A program made the translations under genes and the position numbers. 64,000 nt of DNA from Magicicada septendecula (lineage: Eukaryota; Arthropoda; Insecta; Hemiptera; Cicadidae). This document shows, piece by piece, positions 46,910 through 56,505 of this stretch. Position 1 is the first letter of the stretch, and every line of letters starts with the position of its first letter. The notes under the pieces are model-generated. The model searched no databases and had not been told where the DNA came from. It saw only the letters and a list, made by a program, of their open reading frames with translations. The stretch spans positions 240,026,343 to 240,090,342 of the forward strand of contig CM068372.1 of NCBI GenBank assembly GCA_034769895.1, given 5' to 3'.

Positions 46910-47695
46910 GATTCTTTTCTATGGCAAACGATAACAGCCGCAAATTCAAATAGAATCAAATAATTTTGTGCATACAGCCCTGATTTGTAGAGTACCCAAG
47001 ACCTATTGTTTTTGGTGAAGATCGGTTAAGGGAAAGGGGGTTTACCTACAACGTTTTTTTTTTAAACAAGGGTAATTTTTTTCTATGGCAAACGATAACA
47101 GCCGCAAATTCAAACAATCAAATAAGGTATTGCATACAGCCATGAATTGTAGAGTTCTCAAGACCTATTGTTTTTGGTGAAGATCGGTTAAGGGAAAGGG
47201 GTAGTTTACCTGCAACATTTTATATATTAACAAGGGTATTTTCTATGGCAAATGATAACAGCTGCAAATTCAAACAGAATCATGTAATGTTTTGCACACG
47301 TCCCTGAATTGTAGAGTTCTCAAGACCTATTGTTTTTGGTGAAGATCGGTTAAGGGAAAGGGGTAGTTTACTTGCAACGTTTTATATTTTAACAAGGGTA
47401 TTTTCTATGGCAAACGATATTAGCCGCAAATTCAAACAGAATCAAATAATTTTTTGCATACAGCCCTGATTTGTAGAGTACTCAAGACCTATTTATTTTT
47501 GGTGAAGATCGGTTAAGGGAAAGGGTAGTTTACCTGCAACGTTTTTTTTTAAATCAAGAGTAATTTTTACTTCCATGTTCCTTAAGGAAATGGTAGTATG
47601 GTGATGGCAAAAAAAATCGTGTTTGAGATTATTGCAGATTCTGATTGTACTACACTCAAAACATGAAAAAAAGTCGTTTTTCGAAAAGTGTCTGT
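46758..47695 (+). repeat. Tandem array flanked by 115-bp direct repeats
   Basis: Four units of about 155 bases (starting near 46918, 47082, 47240 and 47400) share TTTTCTATGGCAAACGATA, CAAGACCTATTGTTTTTGGT and GAAGATCGGTTAAGGGAAAG. On both sides sits another block, ACTTCCATGTTCCTTAAxGA to AACATGAAAAxAAGTC (46760-46873 and 47570-47682). The left block runs on into (GT)n, the right into GTCTGTCTGTC. Non-coding. It looks like part of a larger satellite with a unit of about 810 bases. Confidence 0.85.
46874..46904. repeat. (GT)n microsatellite
   Basis: Pure GT run at the start of the tandem array. Confidence 0.9.
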
Positions 47696-47879
47696 CTGTC
47701 TTGTGCCGATTAATTAATATCGGCGCGAATAAACAAAAATCGTGTACGGTATTTAACGAATATGCTAAAGAAATATAGGAACTGTATTTAGCGGTAGCGT
47801 CTACAATACTGTAATACGGTAATTAAGCTGCACCCGATTGGTGCTGCGCTCTGGCGTTCGCTGCTGATTGCGAGTTAAG

Positions 47880-48019
47880 GAAGCCGGAACTGCGTTTCTA
47901 AAAACGGTCTTATTCTGGTCGTCATCTAAAACAGTCGCTTGGCCGTTTTCTCCGACAGAGAGAAGTTTTTAGTTGTACCATCTTCTACCTATGGCAGGCT
48001 AAACTAAAACAGATCTGCG
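47880..48019 (+). promoter_or_regulatory. Possible non-coding first exon with strong donor
   Basis: A less AT-rich stretch (around 47830-48019) that ends GATCTGCG|GTAAGTC, a consensus splice donor. It lies upstream, on the same strand, of the host exons at 59798-64000, so it could be their 5' UTR exon. No direct evidence of transcription is in the sequence. Confidence 0.25.
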
Positions 48020-48640
48020 GTAAGTCACGGCAATATACTTATATACATTAATTTAAAGTTATGCAAAAAGGAAGTTGTTTAATAAGTACAAAAATATATG
48101 AAATCAGTTAACCTATCACACCACGTGGCAAATTAAACTATGTGTAATTTTTATTAATTGTATAACAAACTGAATAATTATATAACAGTAAATGAAATCT
48201 TAACTAAGGCACCGTAATTGAATAATGTTAACCCACAGGGGTAAAGTTTATAATATGTAATTTAACTAAACTAAATGTTTTCCAAGATAGGGCCATATGC
48301 CAGTATAACCTGTTGCAGAGTGTGTCAAACTTTCATTTTAAGTAGGCCTACAGCTGGGTTTAATATTATAAATGGATTTTGGTGCGTGTGAGGTTTCTGG
48401 GGGAATTAGTTTTGGGAACTTATCGCTGATAATATTTTGTATGCATAGGGTCCCTCGCTGCAAGTCGAGGAACAGCCCCATCCTGAACATGACCATCTAG
48501 ACTCTCTCTCAACTTCATCTGCCGGAGGAGGATAGCGAGGACAGGCCACAAACACATTAAAATGTAGACCAGAATACCACAACTTCACACCACGGAATAA
48601 ATCAGGTGACACCAAACCAATTTACTTTTATACAAGGGGA
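48020..48640. other. Spacer, no gene recognised
   Basis: No coding support. Holds a TAGGCCTA octamer at 48343. Confidence 0.5.
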
Positions 48641-50010
48641 TGTAACCCACTAGAACCCGTGGACATACAGTTACACAACATCAATGACTTTAAGCTTTAA
48701 ACGTTTTAATTGGGTCCCCGGTTAACGGGACAGAATAGTGCGTGGACTTGGGGGGAATCTGTTGTTCATTTTGTAACTCTGTTTGTATTAAATGTGAGCC
48801 CAGAGGTTGGCATGTATCTGTGGCTGATTACCATTCAGGCCTGTAAATTTCTTTCTTGTTTTTAGTAGAAGGGTTACCTTAGTGCTAGTAATTCTATCAT
48901 TCACCATGTAATTTCACTGGTTAAATTTAGTTTTCATTTTATGCTTTAATTTCACATATTTATATTCAGTTTGGGTCATATAGGGATAGAAGTTTCTTTG
49001 GTAGTTCAGTCGGGTCACCAGTTTAATCCTGTATAGGTGGATTTTCATGCAGACTTGAACATGCTCTTGGAACAGTTTGAGTTATGCACGATCTTGCCTA
49101 GGAACATGTCGGCCTTTGGGCCAAATTAATTTTAAAAGGTTATAAGGCATTATGACACCTTACTGTTTTCAATATTTAACAAAATTTATAATGTTTAAAT
49201 TCTTTTTAATTGATTATGATCACTTGTGTGTTCACTGAATTCTAATTATATTTACTCCAAGTCTAAGTGCTCAATGTGGGAGCACTTTATAATAGTATCA
49301 GGCATTATGCCAACTCCTGAATTTAGTATGTCCTGGGGCCACTGGTGTTACACACATATATATCGTGATTTATTAGGTATTAAGACCTTGCAATAGGTGT
49401 TGTGTGCAAGGATATTTATAAATTGTAATTTATGTCCCTCATGGGGTGAAAAATGTGTGGCAAGATTTTAGTATTGAAAATTGTAATTGTCCTGTGTTGT
49501 GGAACGTGTGTATGTATTGTATATTCATGTGTGTATTTTTGGGGGTTAGGTATAGGGCTAAGTGGGGAAAAGTACCCCGATTGGAAAAGAACATTTATTA
49601 TTCATTTAATTTAAATTTTATATTTAAATTTTTTTTCAAGGAACCTTTTTTAAAGGAGACATAATGATTATAGAATATAAACTTTATAATTATTGATTTT
49701 TTCAATTAATATTTTTAAAGGAGATATAAGGAGAATATAGAATATAAATTTTATATTTATGGTTTTTTTTAAGTAACATTTTTAAAGGAGATATAATGAG
49801 TTTGTTTATAATAAAAAAGATTTTATTGGTTGTTAATTTTGTGAGTTTTAATTGCAAGTCCCGTCTCACTGGATCCAGCGCATTTTTGGCTTCTCTAGGC
49901 TTTGGCCTAGTTTTAATTATCTTGTGGCCCCTCTTTAAAAAAAAAAAAAAAAAAATTTCAAAAAAACATTTTTTTTTATGAGTCAATACAACACTCAGAA
50001 GGGGGTTACA
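48641..50010 (+). repeat. Putative 5' LTR of Gypsy element
   Basis: Begins TGTAACCC and ends GGGTTACA, an inverted end pair of TG...CA type, and stops two bases before a tRNA-like primer site. I found no second copy downstream of pol, so the assignment rests on the ends and position alone. Confidence 0.45.
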
Positions 50011-50012
50011 TT

Positions 50013-50030
50013 TGGTAGCAGAGCGTGGTT
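50013..50030 (+). other. Primer binding site (tRNA-Met-like)
   Basis: TGGTAGCAGAGCGTGGTT resembles the complement of an initiator tRNA-Met 3' end, the usual primer site TGGTAxCAGAGC of many Ty3/Gypsy elements. Confidence 0.7.
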
Positions 50031-50658
50031 GAGATTAGGGTCAACCCTTGGGTCCTTTGGGTGTGACGGGGCTTGCAAACTCAGGAAGCATTTTGGGGTT
50101 CTAATCGAACTTAGAATAATCTCTAGAAGTCCCTATATCTATAAGTACCTATGTCTTGTTAGGTTTAAGTTTTTGTTTATTATATGTGTGTATACTTGCC
50201 CGCCTGTTGGTATCGTTGAACTGTAGGTTGCCACGCGGTGTGAAATTTTAGGCGGGAAGATTTCCTTGGAAACTCAAATTATCGCAGATCTGGGCCTAGG
50301 TGGAGATATGGTTCGCGTATTACCTTGCCAATAATAGGGAAGGTGTTTTCATTTATGTTGTATGTCCCGATCGGCAGTCGGTCTCCTCCGAGATACGGGA
50401 GCCGAAGTCATTGCAAATTTTTTGAGAATTTGTTGTTGGTCGGTAATTTTGTCATGTTGTGTGTTAGTGTGTGTGTCGCGTTCCTTAATGTGTAGTGTCG
50501 TTGAGAGCTAGTTCAGGTAAGTGGGCTGGGTCCTCGCAACGGTAGGGGACCCGCAGTCTGCTTAAAGGAAGGACAGTACGTAAGTATTTCCTGTGTTCTT
50601 ATTGTCATTTTTGTGTGTGTACGGTGTTGTTTTTGTGTGCCGACCGTGAAGCTCGAGG

Positions 50659-51892
50659 ATGAGTGTCCTACATCCCGAGCTGTTTCTGCGCGACGAAATT
50701 GAGTTCGAGTTACGAGCCCGGGGGAGAGACTCAAAAGGGACGGTTATTGTATTACGACGGCAGCTCAGAGAAGCGCTGTCCGTGGGCGAAGCGCTCTCGA
50801 AGGTCACCATCGCTGACAAAGAGAGCGAGTTTGAGATATGTAACGAGAAGTGGGAGGAGCTGCGGCAATTAGCTCGCTGTGTAGACAGTTTGGAGGAGGG
50901 ACCGGGGTGCTCCATCGGCGTCCGGCAAATCCGGCAACGCCTGCAGCATGTAAAACACAGGCTGCAAAATCTTGAAGAACAATGGGGCGATCTTGAGCCG
51001 GCCCATGATGTAAAAGGTCTCATACAACAGATCACCTCGACCCTGCAGGGGGCTCAACCGGGTAGACCACCTACGCCGGCTCCAGTTGCTGAGTTCGAGG
51101 TCTCAGCGGTAGCATCGTCGTATAGAGCAATAGAGCCTGCTGCAAGTACCCCGGTTCTCGCCGATTTGGGGTGTCGGCATCATATCATAAGCTGCCCAAC
51201 CCACTGTCTCATATCATCCAGCAATTACCGGTCGTGGATGGGCTGGATGTGGAAAAATTATTGCCATTTTTTAAAACCGAATTCCAATTGGTCGATTTCC
51301 CGGGCATGTCAGATCGCACTGTGCTCGAGCTCGTTTTCCCTTATTGTCGCGGCCCATGGCTGAGAGGGTGGCGGATGTAATGCGTCGTAGAGGTGGAGTG
51401 GCGGAGTTCCACCAGGAGGTGTTGGACGCGTTCGTGCGCGGTAGACTGATGGAACAATTACGTCACCGACACTTTCATCGTGTGCAGGTGAGGGGCGAAA
51501 GTCTGGCCCAATTTGTACAACGTATTCGAGAGGTAGCTCCTATACTGGGACTGGGCATGTCGGAGGAAGAAGTGGTCCAGAATATTGTTGACGGCGTCTC
51601 CTCCGAAGACAGATTGCGTCTTGTTTTTGCTGAGCGGGTGCGGTGGTTTGCGGACTTGGACCGGCTGTGTGTGATGACCAAGGCCATTCAGATGAGCGAC
51701 GAGGCGAGGGGAGACAGCAGAGGGGAACTACCCAGACCTCAGAGAGCGGAAGGACGCAGTGAACCTTCCCCCCCCCCCGACAGGCTTAGTCAGTTCGAAA
51801 TCGCGAACGAAGAGGGGAAATAATCTGTTACAATTGTAACCGCCCGGGGCACGTGGCTCGATCATGCACTTGAGGGCGTGCGCGTCCAGCAC
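50659..51892 (+). pseudogene. Gypsy Gag, frameshifted
   Basis: The ATG in GAGGATGAGTG opens MSVLHPELFLRDEIEFELRA, a Gag N-terminus with a SAP-like helix and then a Glu/Arg-rich coiled coil (to about residue 115). The frame changes near 51165, continues with LPVVDGLDVEKLLPFFKTEF, changes again near 51350, then MAERVADVMRRR and the capsid C-terminal part with RLMEQLRHRHFHRVQVRGES and LAQFVQRIREVA. A last shift near 51822 exposes the knuckle CYNCNRPGHVARSC (C-X2-C-X4-H-X4-C). It would coat the RNA in virus-like particles; this copy cannot be translated whole. Confidence 0.87.
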
Positions 51893-52000
51893 CTCCATCG
51901 TCAAGACCCATCCCAAAAAACTAAGTAGACAGGGGAAGATATGTCGGAGGATGTCTTCCCCTCGCACTAAATCTTTAAACTTCTGACTACCTCCAGGCAA

Positions 52001-52657
52001 TTGCTAGCATCCGACTCTTTCGACATCAAGGTCCGGTCCACTACCTTTCAACACCTTTCAGTATGCCCCTTTCTGTCGCTTGAGGTAAAAGGGGGTCAGC
52101 TCAGAGCTTTAGTTGACTCCGGTTCAGCCCGATCCATCATCTCATCTCGGGTATGCGCGGACCTTGAAAAGCAGGGCTTGATCAAGGGGTCGAACCTGTT
52201 GTCTGTGGTATGCTGGACTGCATCTTGGGAAATCTTGCCTATCTCCCAGGTGATTACCTTCAAAATTAAAATCGATGGGTTTTCTTGGGTGTGGCCTTTT
52301 CTGGTTTCTCCTGCTCTGGGAGTGGATTGTATTAATGATGCCGATTTCATCGCGAAAAGTGGTCTCATGCTGGACATCCAAGCGCACCAATGTTATTTTA
52401 AGTTTAATCGGGGAGCTCTTATTCCGTTCCTTGGGTACCAGGGAGCTAAGCCGGGTATCCAAGAGGTAGCTTGTCCCGATTCTGCACGAGACCATCTCAC
52501 TCCATCCCAGCAGAGGGCCTTAGACCGATTGCGTGAGGAATTTCCCGAGGTGTTAACTCCTACATTGGGACTCACACACCTGCTGGAATATAAGATCCGT
52601 CTTACAGACTCTAAGATAGTAAGGTCGCACCCTACAAATTCGCACCTCCGAAGATGA
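52001..52657 (+). CDS. Gypsy protease and start of pol
   Basis: QLRALVDSGSARSIISSRVC carries the DSG active site of the retropepsin that cleaves the polyprotein. Later LREEFPEVLTPTLGLTHLLEYKIRL leads into reverse transcriptase. The ATG given is only the first in an open frame; in the element it is normally translated from Gag by readthrough or frameshift. It shifts frame near 52655 into the next block, so the polyprotein is interrupted. Confidence 0.82.
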   Translation: MLASDSFDIKVRSTTFQHLSVCPFLSLEVKGGQLRALVDSGSARSIISSRVCADLEKQGLIKGSNLLSVVCWTASWEILPISQVITFKIKIDGFSWVWPFLVSPALGVDCINDADFIAKSGLMLDIQAHQCYFKFNRGALIPFLGYQGAKPGIQEVACPDSARDHLTPSQQRALDRLREEFPEVLTPTLGLTHLLEYKIRLTDSKIVRSHPTNSHLRR

Positions 52658-53542
52658 CCATTCTGCGAGAGAAGGTTCAAGAGTTGTTAGAACAAGGGGT
52701 GATTGAACCTTCTCATTCTAGCTATGCCAGTCCAGCATTTTTGGTACCTAAGCCTGGGGGTAAGCAACGTATGGTCATAGACTATCGGAAGTTGAACTCC
52801 AATATCGAGGTGGATTCTGTTCCCCTCCCAGACTTACATTCGGCCTTTGATTGGTTCAGTGGGGCCAGGTATTTCACCGTAATCGATCTCAATGCGGCCT
52901 ATCACCAGATTCCATTGGCCAAAGAGTAGACCATACACGGCCTTTTGTGTACCCTGGAATTTGTACCAATATATAAGGGTTCCCATGGGTTTGGCTGTGG
53001 GGGCCCAGACACTCACTCATCTTCTCGATACCGTTTTTCACGACGTGAAATTCAGGTTCGTCTTCAATTATTTAGATGATTTGTTGGTATATAGTGAGAC
53101 ATTCGAAGATCATCTGGGTCATCTCAGAGAAGTGATGTGTCGGTTGAGGAGATCTGGCCTCACTGTCAATCCCGAGAAGGTTCGTTTCGCCCAGGAGAGT
53201 ATTTCTTTCTTGGGCCATTTGGTTTCACACCGAGGCGTTACGGTCGACCCCGAGAGGACACAGGGCATCCGTGACTTCTCCCCTCCTAGGGATGCGAAGG
53301 GAATAGCGAGATTCGTAGGTATGGTCAATTTTTACCGACGATTCATACCTAATATCGCTGAGATTGCCGCACCCTTGAATGAGCTGAGGAAGAAGGGCGC
53401 TAAATTTACATGGGGTGAGAGTCAACAGAAGGCTTTCCACACCTTGAAGGAGGCCATCATCTCCCCACCGGTGTTACGGATGCCTGACTTTTCGAAACCT
53501 TTATACTACAGATGGACGCGAGTTCAGTTGCGCTCGGGGTAG
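52654..53542 (+). pseudogene. Gypsy reverse transcriptase, one frameshift
   Basis: Palm and fingers motifs in order: ASPAFLVPKPGGKQRMVIDYRKLN (seen as SPAFLVPKPGGK and RMVIDYRKLN), FTVIDLNAAYHQIPLAKE with the first Asp, then after a two-base loss at 52927 RPYTAFCVP, MGLAVGAQTL, and the catalytic FNYLDDLLVYS. The thumb/connection has SFLGHLVSHRGVTVDPE and FYRRFIPNIAEIAAPL. It changes frame again near 53508. Polymerase function is lost in this copy unless both shifts are assembly errors. Confidence 0.9.
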
Positions 53543-55134
53543 TTCTGTCCCAAGTTGTTGATAACGCTAGGCAGCCTGTGGCTTTTATTTCCCGGACATT
53601 GACCCAGCAAGAACGAAAATCATCTGTCTATGAGCTAGAGTGTTTAGCTGTTGTGTACGCTCTAGACAAGTTCAGGCGTTTCCTGGAACATGCTGAGTTC
53701 CTGCTCGAGACCGACAATCAGGCTCTCTCTTGGCTTCTGGCTCATCCCCGGCAACTGGGTAAAATTGGTAGATGGGTGGTGAAGATCTCATCCTTCAAGT
53801 TCAAAGTGCAACACATTAGGGGATCTCAAAATGTAGTTGCAGATGCCTTGTCCCGCATGTTTTCCCAGCCCAGTGATGCCCAATCTGAGCAACCCTGTTC
53901 CGTTCTGTTAGACTTTCCATTAGCCTTCACTGATGTGTTACCCCATCAGTTAAACGACGAAGAGCTGGGTCCAGTCATCCAAAATATAAAGGAGGGTAAC
54001 GTACAGGCCCCTTACTTCTTGTCCAAGGGAGTCCTATGTTGTAGAGAAAGAAAAGGACGTGCCCCTAAGATCGTGCTGCCTAGCAAGTTAGTGCCCATGG
54101 TCTTCAGTTATTACCACAATTCCCCAGTAGGAGGCCACAAGGGAATTTCTAAGACCATTTCCAGTATTAGGAGACATTTTATCTGGAAGGGCATGGATAG
54201 GGTCATCGCGACCAGGGTTAAGAGCTGTCATCTATGTGGCTTGAGCAAGCCTGCCCAGAACACCAAGTTAGGGTTGTTGTCATCGGATGTGGCGAGCAGA
54301 TCGATGGAGAAGTTGTTCATCGACTACGTGGGGCCATTCCCCCGTAGCAAGTCAGGTAATGCTTACCTGCTTGTTTGTGTGGATGCTTTTTCAAAGTTTG
54401 CCTGGCTATTGCCCTTATGGCAGGCAACAGCTCGTTTAACCATAAGCACGCTCCAGAACAATGTATTTCAGCATTTCGGTCTTCCGACCATCATTGTCTC
54501 GGACAATGGCCCGCAGTTCATTTCGGGTGAATTCCGGCGAATGTGTTTCGCCAGTGGGATCAAACACGTAACCACTTCCCCTTATTACCCCCAGCCGTCC
54601 CATGCGGAGAGATTAAATCGGAATCTCCGGTCCGCCCTGATTGCTTATCACACTGAGCAACAAACCACCTGGGATCAGAATCTGAAGTGGTTACAATTAG
54701 CTTTTAACACGGCCCGACATGATAGTCATCAGGCCGTGCCCTTTGAAATCCTGTTTGGATTCTCGCCCGCACTCCCGTTGACCAATTTGTGGAATATCGA
54801 AGATCTTCTGCCACGGGAGCCCGATAATAAAACTGCAGAGAGGTGGAAGGAAGCTCGGAAGAATTTGCTGCGAGCGCACGAGCGGGTCCGTCGACGTTAT
54901 AATCAGGGGCAAATTCCAAACCCCTTCCGGATTGGGGACTGGGTCTATTGCCAGAGCCACCCACTCAGCTCAGCCGCAGACAAACGTGCCGCTAAGTTAT
55001 GTTACCGCTGGTCAGGGCCATATCGCATCCTGGGGTTCACGTCACCGGTGACGGCCCGGCTGGGCGTACCGGGGGACGATTCTAAAATTATTGTTACCCA
55101 TATTTCTAAATTGAAGCTCTGTCGGAGGGAGTAA
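53512..55134 (+). CDS. Gypsy RNase H and integrase, open frame
   Basis: 540 residues without a break. RNase H: MDASSVALGVVLSQ (Asp), ELECLAVVYAL (Glu), FLLETDNQALSWLL (Asp), VVADALSRM (Asp). Integrase: an HHCC zinc domain with HNSPVGGHKGISKT and CHLCGLSK; the catalytic core with LFIDYVGPFP (Asp), IIVSDNGPQF (Asp) and HAERLNRNLR (Glu); C-terminal RWSGPYRILGF, a GPY/F-type module. All DDE residues are present. It would insert cDNA into the host genome if expressed. The ATG is internal to the original polyprotein. Confidence 0.92.
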   Translation: MDASSVALGVVLSQVVDNARQPVAFISRTLTQQERKSSVYELECLAVVYALDKFRRFLEHAEFLLETDNQALSWLLAHPRQLGKIGRWVVKISSFKFKVQHIRGSQNVVADALSRMFSQPSDAQSEQPCSVLLDFPLAFTDVLPHQLNDEELGPVIQNIKEGNVQAPYFLSKGVLCCRERKGRAPKIVLPSKLVPMVFSYYHNSPVGGHKGISKTISSIRRHFIWKGMDRVIATRVKSCHLCGLSKPAQNTKLGLLSSDVASRSMEKLFIDYVGPFPRSKSGNAYLLVCVDAFSKFAWLLPLWQATARLTISTLQNNVFQHFGLPTIIVSDNGPQFISGEFRRMCFASGIKHVTTSPYYPQPSHAERLNRNLRSALIAYHTEQQTTWDQNLKWLQLAFNTARHDSHQAVPFEILFGFSPALPLTNLWNIEDLLPREPDNKTAERWKEARKNLLRAHERVRRRYNQGQIPNPFRIGDWVYCQSHPLSSAADKRAAKLCYRWSGPYRILGFTSPVTARLGVPGDDSKIIVTHISKLKLCRRE

Positions 55135-56505
55135 GCTGACTAATAGAAGGGGGCAGTACGATTTGGGGGTTTCCATGTGAGTAGGGATGGTGATCCTTCG
55201 GTGGTGTGTGCTCCGGGAAAAGGTAAGAACCTGTTATGGTAGCGGGTAGATGTTCCCCACAATCCGGGTGGTGTACGTCTACTTCAGGAATGCGCCCCTG
55301 CCTGCGCGAGCCTTGGCTTTCTCCATTCGTCCTTATTTCGGAGGGAGCCATGTCCTTACCTACAGTCCCAGCTCATGACCGTTCAGTGATCCTTGCCCTT
55401 TCCATCTTCCCGATTTTCCTATCCTTCCCCTTATAAAAACAAATAGCAAAAAAAAAAAAAATTCGAAAAAAAAGAAAAAAAAAAAAAAAAAGTGTTAGAG
55501 AGTGGAGCGAAACATGTCGGTGGATGAGGTCGGTTGTGCACTTCGTCTACACGATATGTTTTGGGCATGCCCTGGAAGCACACATGTAATAGGTTATAGG
55601 AAGGATATTTACTTGAGTAAACAAATTATGTGTCATGGAAACCTCCTCCCCCGTTCTCTCCCTGATCCTGTGGGATGTAAGTGGACTCATGGGATAAAGC
55701 ATTATTGAAGTTTGAAGGGGTTAGTCCCCGTGTAATTATAGGGCATGGGTCCCTGTTGCGGTAGCCTCGGAGTTCCCGGATAAGTGGTCAGGCCTCAGTA
55801 GATCAGAACTCAGGGTGCACCCGAACACTCTTTCTTCTTTTCTTCTTCTGTCTTTCTTGCTGCATGCTGGCCCTGATCAGGTCAGTGTGTAGTGCCAACA
55901 CTCTCGCATTCTACACGTCTTCTTTCTGTTTTTTCAACTTCCTTCTGTGCCACCATATTATAATTATATAATATTTCTGGTTTGGTCAGTACTGTATTGT
56001 ATTAAGCCAATACATTACATTAGATATTAAAATACACAAAGTAAACTAAAAATGTATTACATAAATGTGTATGTTTACCAGCTACTGAATATTATTATTT
56101 GGCCATGCACAGCCATTTATTATAAACATACAGTTCAACATAAACATAATATGATTGCAAGATGGATATCCCTATTTTCACAATGTTAAATTCTGAAAAT
56201 TGAGATGCATTTTTCAAAGAAATAAAATATAAAATATAATTTTGTTTTTAATCCTATAATATCTTTCATATAACATCAGTTTACACTTGGGAATGCACAA
56301 GAAATTCAGATTTGGTGCTCTTTCACTTTGCCATTCATAGCTGATGTTAAGATGTCCTTCCCATACCAACAAATAAATGTTGCCAATTCTTATCAGATTA
56401 CACAAATGTCTCTTTTCAGTGATATAACACATCACGTTTTGGATCTGCTAGCTGTTTTTGTATGTGGTTTGTTTTAGTAATGTGTTATTAGGCTGTCAGA
56501 AATTA
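55135..56505. other. Gypsy 3' side and spacer, no second LTR found
   Basis: A polypurine-like tract at 55147-55157 follows the stop. Two A-rich runs at 55449-55491 and a C/T-rich stretch near 55830 are present. I could not match any part to 48641-50010. From 55920 on it is AT-rich with no gene seen. Confidence 0.5.

Larger units (their letters stand above)
50013..55134 (+). mobile_element. Ty3/Gypsy retrotransposon internal region
   Basis: Order primer site, Gag with CCHC knuckle, protease, reverse transcriptase, RNase H, integrase is that of Ty3/Gypsy. A polypurine-like AGAAGGGGGCAG follows at 55147. There are frameshifts in Gag and at the RT and RT/RNase H borders, while RNase H plus integrase are open. 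Coding parts are notably less AT-rich than the surroundings. No 3' LTR was recognised. Confidence 0.9.

Noticed and set aside
46918..47560. CRISPR-like array
   Set aside because: Units are ~155 bases, diverged along their whole length and without unique spacers; the host is an animal.
49446..50226. Short frames upstream of Gag as genes
   Set aside because: They lie in the putative LTR and leader, overlap on both strands and lack conserved motifs.
50562..51035. 157-codon minus-strand frame over Gag
   Set aside because: Cys/Arg/Ser-rich shadow of the coiled-coil Gag sequence.
54697..54964. Minus-strand frames inside integrase
   Set aside because: Antisense shadows of a clear integrase frame.
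55135..55920. 3' LTR of the Gypsy element
   Set aside because: Expected by position, but I could not align it to the putative 5' LTR, so it is not called.
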